Source of the DNA: an uncultured SAR86 cluster bacterium
Lineage (GTDB): Bacteria > Pseudomonadota > Gammaproteobacteria > Magnimaribacterales > D2472
DNA length: 64,000 nt
Direction of reading: 5' to 3'
NCBI GenBank assembly: GCA_902612915.1
Contig: CACMFH010000001.1
Span: 92,214 to 156,213 of the forward strand
Numbering within the stretch: position 1 is the first letter of the stretch; each line of letters starts with the position of its first letter. Positions 60,674 to 64,000 of the stretch are shown here, piece after piece. Under the pieces are notes generated by a model, which did no database searches, was not told the DNA's origin, and saw only the letters and a program-made list of their open reading frames with translations. The position numbers and the translations under genes are program-made.

Positions 60674-60692
60674 AGTAAATAATGCATTTACT
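60674..60692. promoter_or_regulatory. 19-base palindrome in the divergent control region (operator candidate)
   Basis: AGTAAAT and ATTTACT are perfect inverted 7-mers around AATGC. They overlap the proposed -35 box of the DmdA-like gene and also lie upstream of the minus-strand trio, so one bound dimer could control both directions. Confidence 0.5.
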
Positions 60693-60733
60693 CCTTAGAT
60701 ATTTTGAGATTAAAATACCAATTAATTAGGGAG
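60687..60733 (+). promoter_or_regulatory. promoter and Shine-Dalgarno for the DmdA-like gene
   Basis: TTTACT (60687-60692) and TAAAAT (60711-60716) are 18 bases apart. AGGGAG at 60728-60733 precedes the ATG at 60742 by 8 bases. The -35 hexamer is the right arm of the palindrome at 60674-60692. Confidence 0.5.
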
Positions 60734-60741
60734 CATAACAC

Positions 60742-61893
60742 ATGTCAAAATCGCAGTTGCCATTAATGATCGGGATAGGAACCAGAATTAGAAAATCACC
60801 TTATTATGATTCTAATCTCAAGTATGGAGTCACAGGTTTTACCGTTTATAACAAAATGTATTTGCCTACAGCTTTTTCAGGTCCTGAGAAAGAATATGAA
60901 AGCTTAATAAATGATGTAACATTTGGTGATTTTGCTGCAGAACGTCAAATCGAAATTAATGGAAAGGATGCTTATAACTTTGTTAGATATATTACACCAA
61001 GAAACTTAGAGAAGTGTGAAATTGGTTTTTGCAAATACATTATTCTTACAGACATGGATGGTGGAATAATTAATGATGCTTGTTTGTTGAGACTTGAAGA
61101 TAATAAATTTTGGATTTCACCAGGTGATGGGGATGTTATCTTATGGCTTCAAGGAATTGCAATTAATTCTGGAATGGATGTTTCAATCCATGAGCCTGAT
61201 GTTTCTCCATTACAAATAAGTGGACCAAAGTCAGGAAAGTTAATTCAAAAGTTATTTAACGGTCAGCATGATGATTTAGGCTACTACAAAGCGAGACAGA
61301 CTAATCTTGATGATATACCAATGGTAATTGCTAGAACTGGTTGGAGTGGAGAGCTTAGCTATGAGTTATACCTTCAAGATAGAAAATTAGGCAATAAACT
61401 TTTTGAATTAGTTTATGATGCTGCACAGGAATTTAATGGAAGAGTTATTGCACCTAATACAATTAGAACCATTGAAGGTGGATTACTCTCATATGGAAGT
61501 GATTTTGGAAGAGAGCATAATCCATATACTATTGGATTTGGGAGATTGGTAGATCTGGATCAAGAAACTGATTTTATTGGTAAAGAAGCCCTTAAAAAAA
61601 TAAAAGAAGATGGAATTAAGGAAAAACTTGTTGGCCTTGAACTTGATGGAGACCCCTTATTAAAAGCTCCTGAAAATTTCTGGCCTGTAAATAATTCTGA
61701 AAAAAAAGTTGGAAGGGTCTCAAGAGCATTTTTCTCACCTCGATTGAAAAAGAATATTGCTCTTGCAATTGTAGATATTGAGTTTGCTAATGAAGGTTCC
61801 AAATTAGTAGTTGAGAGTCCTTATGGAGACTTAAATTCTGTCGTTGTGAAGATGCCTTGGTTTCAAGCAGAAAAAGATACTAACCTTGATTAA
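60742..61893 (+). CDS. GcvT-family THF-dependent demethylase, DmdA-like (DMSP demethylase candidate)
   Basis: A 383-residue protein of the aminomethyltransferase fold. Its N-terminus (TRIRKSPYYDSNLKYGVTGF, TVYNKMYLPTAF) resembles, from memory, Pelagibacter DmdA more than GcvT. Other blocks are AAERQIEINGKDAYNFVRYI, ISPGDGDVILWLQG, LQISGPKSGKL and ARTGWSGELSYELYL. DmdA moves a methyl group from dimethylsulfoniopropionate to THF. Related GcvT-like marine proteins demethylate other substrates, so activity is not certain. It has its own promoter with an overlapping palindrome. Confidence 0.72.
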   Translation: MSKSQLPLMIGIGTRIRKSPYYDSNLKYGVTGFTVYNKMYLPTAFSGPEKEYESLINDVTFGDFAAERQIEINGKDAYNFVRYITPRNLEKCEIGFCKYIILTDMDGGIINDACLLRLEDNKFWISPGDGDVILWLQGIAINSGMDVSIHEPDVSPLQISGPKSGKLIQKLFNGQHDDLGYYKARQTNLDDIPMVIARTGWSGELSYELYLQDRKLGNKLFELVYDAAQEFNGRVIAPNTIRTIEGGLLSYGSDFGREHNPYTIGFGRLVDLDQETDFIGKEALKKIKEDGIKEKLVGLELDGDPLLKAPENFWPVNNSEKKVGRVSRAFFSPRLKKNIALAIVDIEFANEGSKLVVESPYGDLNSVVVKMPWFQAEKDTNLD

Positions 61894-61894
61894 T

Positions 61895-62419
61895 ATGATC
61901 AAAATCTTTTTTCTTTTTTTATCATTTTTTTGTTTAAACTTATCAGCAATGATTATAGATAATCTTAATGATGTTAGAGCTAATTGGTCAGCAATATCTG
62001 ATCAGGTAATGGGTGGAATATCTGAAGTTAACTTTTATGAAATAGAAGAAAATGGTGAAAAATTTTACAGACTGGAAGGCGATGTCAGTACCGAAAATAA
62101 TGGTGGGTTTATTCAATCTAGGGTTGGCGTGTATTTAAATAGCAATGATTTTGAGGGCATTAGGCTAAAAATTAGAGGCAATAATAACGAATACTTTGTC
62201 CACTTAAGGGCTCCAAGAATGATGCCTTGGAATTACTATTATGCTGAATTTTATGCTTCAAACGAATGGCAAATCATTGAACTACCTTTATCAAGTTTCA
62301 AATACTCCAGAAATCAAAAGCAAGGTCTTGACTTCAAATCAATAAGATCTATTGGGCTAGTTGCATATGGTAAAGACTTTACTGCTCAACTAGACATTGC
62401 AAATATAGAACTATACTAA
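61895..62419 (+). CDS. exported CIA30-domain protein
   Basis: A 174-residue protein. ATG 61895 gives a signal peptide (KIFFLFLSFFCLNLSA); an in-frame TTG at 61886 overlaps the preceding stop and is less likely. The domain reads WSAISDQVMGGISEVNFYEI, GDVSTENNGGFIQSRVG, LKIRGNNNEYFVHLRAPRM, which match the CIA30 (NDUFAF1-like) galactose-binding-type beta fold. In bacteria it is often periplasmic with no known partner; a link to complex I assembly is not supported here. One base separates it from the DmdA-like gene. Confidence 0.78.
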   Translation: MIKIFFLFLSFFCLNLSAMIIDNLNDVRANWSAISDQVMGGISEVNFYEIEENGEKFYRLEGDVSTENNGGFIQSRVGVYLNSNDFEGIRLKIRGNNNEYFVHLRAPRMMPWNYYYAEFYASNEWQIIELPLSSFKYSRNQKQGLDFKSIRSIGLVAYGKDFTAQLDIANIELY

Positions 62420-62422
62420 AAA

Positions 62423-62881
62423 GTGCATTTTTCAGATCAAGACAGATTTTTTATGGAATCTGCCATGGAGCTCGCTAAGGAATCTTTTTTGAAAGACGAG
62501 GTTCCAGTTGGCGCAGTGGTCGTTAAGGAAAACAAAATAATTGGGAGCGGAAGAAATACTGTAATTGCTGATAATGATGTCAGTTCTCATGCAGAAATTA
62601 ATGCATTAAGATCTGCTTCAAAAGAATTAAATAATTTTAGACTTAATGGATGTAGCATTTATGTTACTTTAGAGCCTTGTCACATGTGCGCTAAAGCAAT
62701 TGTTGATGCAAGATTAGATATGTTAGTTTTTGCCGCAAAAGAACCTAAAACTGGAAGTATTTGCTCAATTGATAACTTTCTAGAAAACAAAGCATTAAAT
62801 CATTCAGTAAAGTATAAATTTGGATTAAGAGAAGATATCAGTGCAAATTTATTAAAGGATTTTTTTAAACAAAAAAGATAA
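62423..62881 (+). CDS. tadA: tRNA adenosine(34) deaminase
   Basis: A 152-residue zinc deaminase with EVPVGAVVVKENKIIGSGRN, the catalytic His56-Ala-Glu58 (SSHAEINAL) and the zinc cysteines Cys86 and Cys89 (LEPCHMCAKA). TadA converts the wobble A34 of tRNA-Arg(ACG) to inosine and is essential in most bacteria. Start GTG 62423 keeps the N-terminal helix seen in homologues; ATG 62453 would remove it. The gene is convergent with the GNAT gene with no spacer. Confidence 0.93.
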   Translation: MHFSDQDRFFMESAMELAKESFLKDEVPVGAVVVKENKIIGSGRNTVIADNDVSSHAEINALRSASKELNNFRLNGCSIYVTLEPCHMCAKAIVDARLDMLVFAAKEPKTGSICSIDNFLENKALNHSVKYKFGLREDISANLLKDFFKQKR

Positions 62882-63319
62882 CTAAAGTATTTTTTCCATA
62901 GTTGTGTGAGGAATTCCAGTATCAGAACCTTCATACTTTCTCACTGCCTTGTATCCAGACTTTTCATAAAATTCTATTACGTAATTTCTTGCATTTAGAA
63001 CAATTTTATTTATTCGTTTTTTTTTCGCTTCTGCTTCAAGCAATTCAATTATTTTTACACCAATCCCTTTTCTTTGAAAATTCTCATCGATTGCCATGTA
63101 TCTTATTTGCGCTTCGTTATCGCTATTAAAATGAAGTCTCCCGCATGCGATTATCTTATTATCAATTACTCCAATTAGATGATAGCTTGAATCTTCGTAT
63201 TTATCCTTTAAAGACTCAATGGATTTTCCTATTGGCTTTCTTAAAATTTCCCATCTAAATAAATCATATTCTTCAAATTCTTTAGAACTTGAAGGTGTCT
63301 TGAATAGTATATTATTCAT
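62882..63319 (-). CDS. GNAT-family N-acetyltransferase
   Basis: A 145-residue protein of the ElaA/PA-type GNAT group. The acetyl-CoA site is IRYMAIDENFQRKGIGVKIIELLE (Q/R-x-x-G-x-G/A, here QRKGIG), and the C-terminal FYEKSGYKAVRKYEGSD is typical. The substrate is unknown. It overlaps xthA by 8 bases on the minus strand and is transcribed after it. Confidence 0.82.
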   Translation of the reverse strand: MNNILFKTPSSSKEFEEYDLFRWEILRKPIGKSIESLKDKYEDSSYHLIGVIDNKIIACGRLHFNSDNEAQIRYMAIDENFQRKGIGVKIIELLEAEAKKKRINKIVLNARNYVIEFYEKSGYKAVRKYEGSDTGIPHTTMEKIL

Positions 63320-64000
63320 TTAATTCTAACCACACAGGACAGTGGTCAGATGGTTTTTCCATTGCTCGAGCATAGTAATCAATACCAACGGCATTAATTG
63401 AATTTTTTAAATTCTCTGATAATAGAATATGATCTATCCTTAGACCTCTTTTTGGGCTTTGGTCAAACATTCTTGATCTATAATCAAACCAAGAATAAAT
63501 GGATGACTCGGTAGGATAAATTTCCCTCCATGAATCAACAAAACCCAAGTTTTTAATACTATTCCACATTTCCCTTTCTTGAGGTTGAAATGAAGTTTTT
63601 CCCTCTCTTAACCATCTTTTTGCATTTTGTTCACCAATTCCAATATCAATGTCTTCAGGAGATACATTAAAGTCTCCCATTATTATTAAGTTTTTTTCGA
63701 TCTTTTTAAGATCAGAAATATGCGAATGAAGATCATCATAAAATTTTATTTTCTTTGGAAACTTTGTTTCATGATTGATATTTTCACCTTGAGGAAAATA
63801 ACCGTTCATGACAATTATTTCGCCTTTACCATATTTAAATTTTGATTGTATAAATCTTTTTTGATCCTCATCAGAATCATTAATGAAACCCTTAACAGTA
63901 TTAATTGGCTTTTCCTTACTTAAAATTGCGACACCATAATGTCCTTTTTGACCCCAAAATTCTGCGTGATATCCTATTTCATTAATGACCTCAATTGGAA
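63312..64000 (-). CDS. xthA: exodeoxyribonuclease III (5' end outside window)
   Basis: The visible 229 residues run from EVINEIGYHAEFWGQKGHYG on to the end. They match ExoIII closely: VMNGYFPQGENINHETKFPK, IMGDFNVSP (catalytic Asp/Asn pair), KRWLREGKTSF, SWFDYRSRMFDQSPKRGLRI, DHILLSENL and the catalytic Asp-His in PSDHCPVWLEL. This is an AP endonuclease and 3'-phosphatase for base-excision repair. The frame stays open to the window edge, so the start codon and the first 30 to 40 residues lie beyond. Confidence 0.94.
   Translation of the reverse strand, partial: PIEVINEIGYHAEFWGQKGHYGVAILSKEKPINTVKGFINDSDEDQKRFIQSKFKYGKGEIIVMNGYFPQGENINHETKFPKKIKFYDDLHSHISDLKKIEKNLIIMGDFNVSPEDIDIGIGEQNAKRWLREGKTSFQPQEREMWNSIKNLGFVDSWREIYPTESSIYSWFDYRSRMFDQSPKRGLRIDHILLSENLKNSINAVGIDYYARAMEKPSDHCPVWLELNE

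Noticed and set aside
1..64000. Insertion sequences, transposases, prophage genes or toxin-antitoxin pairs
   Set aside because: None recognised on either strand; the only disrupted genes are the glycosyltransferase at 7277 and the methyltransferase at 50723, neither with element ends.

Overview
The window is AT-rich, gene-dense DNA (roughly 30-35% G+C by eye) from a streamlined marine gammaproteobacterium. The gene order (infC-rpmI-rplT-pheS-pheT, an ihfA-like gene, guaB-guaA, a tRNA-Cys/tRNA-Leu pair), very short spacers, a TonB receptor, a photolyase, a DmdA-like GcvT protein and a formate-THF ligase together suggest a SAR86-like lineage. That placement is inferred from content, not from a phylogeny. 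No transposase, prophage or CRISPR array is visible.

Region 1 (1-19252) is a surface-polysaccharide (O-antigen type) island. It starts with the 3' part of a nucleotide-sugar dehydrogenase and a tRNA-Cys/tRNA-Leu pair. It then carries a Wzx flippase, a GDP-perosamine-synthase-like aminotransferase, a hexapeptide acyltransferase and a methyltransferase. Next comes a small acyl-building set (PhyH oxygenase, acyl carrier protein, KAS III, SDR reductase). The remainder is a frameshifted glycosyltransferase, Wzz, ManC, a plant-type GDP-mannose 3,5-epimerase, four more glycosyltransferases, GDP-fucose synthase, Gmd, a Wzy-like polymerase and a further epimerase. ManC makes GDP-mannose, which Gmd, Per, Fcl and the 3,5-epimerase can turn into several rare sugars. 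The acyl module could decorate an amino sugar. Chain initiation is probably by WecA, encoded separately at 31679-32728.

Region 2 (19271-29387) is translation core: pdxH-like, infC (apparently starting at an AUA codon), rpmI, rplT, pheS and pheT. Both PheRS subunits are reduced: PheS lacks the N-terminal coiled coil and PheT lacks the OB-fold tRNA-binding insertion. Between pheT and the ihfA-like gene lie an outer-membrane polysaccharide exporter (OPX), a YjbH-type beta-barrel protein and a secreted Ig-like protein ending in 17 Gly-Thr repeats. A tRNA-Pro(GGG) follows on the minus strand.

Region 3 (29451-42149) is metabolic: a carboxylesterase, a TerB-like protein, WecA, a sorbosone-dehydrogenase-like protein, an inositol-phosphatase-family enzyme, photolyase, formate-THF ligase, an aldehyde dehydrogenase, a class II aldolase, class II fumarase, a pterin carbinolamine dehydratase and a small membrane protein. 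Region 4 (42144-49668) is purine-centred: a nucleobase permease and a TonB receptor share a divergent control region rich in inverted repeats, followed by a purine-type phosphoribosyltransferase, guaB and guaA.

Region 5 (49670-64000) is mixed: small unknowns, a decayed methyltransferase pseudogene, an FkbM-like methyltransferase, a CoA-binding protein, a crotonase, apt, nagZ, a cupin, an acyl-CoA synthetase and a saccharopine-dehydrogenase-like reductase. It also holds an overlapping minus-strand trio (methyltransferase, P-loop kinase, HIGH-motif nucleotidyltransferase), then the DmdA-like protein, a CIA30-domain protein, tadA, a GNAT acetyltransferase and the 3' part of xthA. Several first genes have a -10 box only 5-7 bases before the ATG and no Shine-Dalgarno, which suggests frequent leaderless transcripts.
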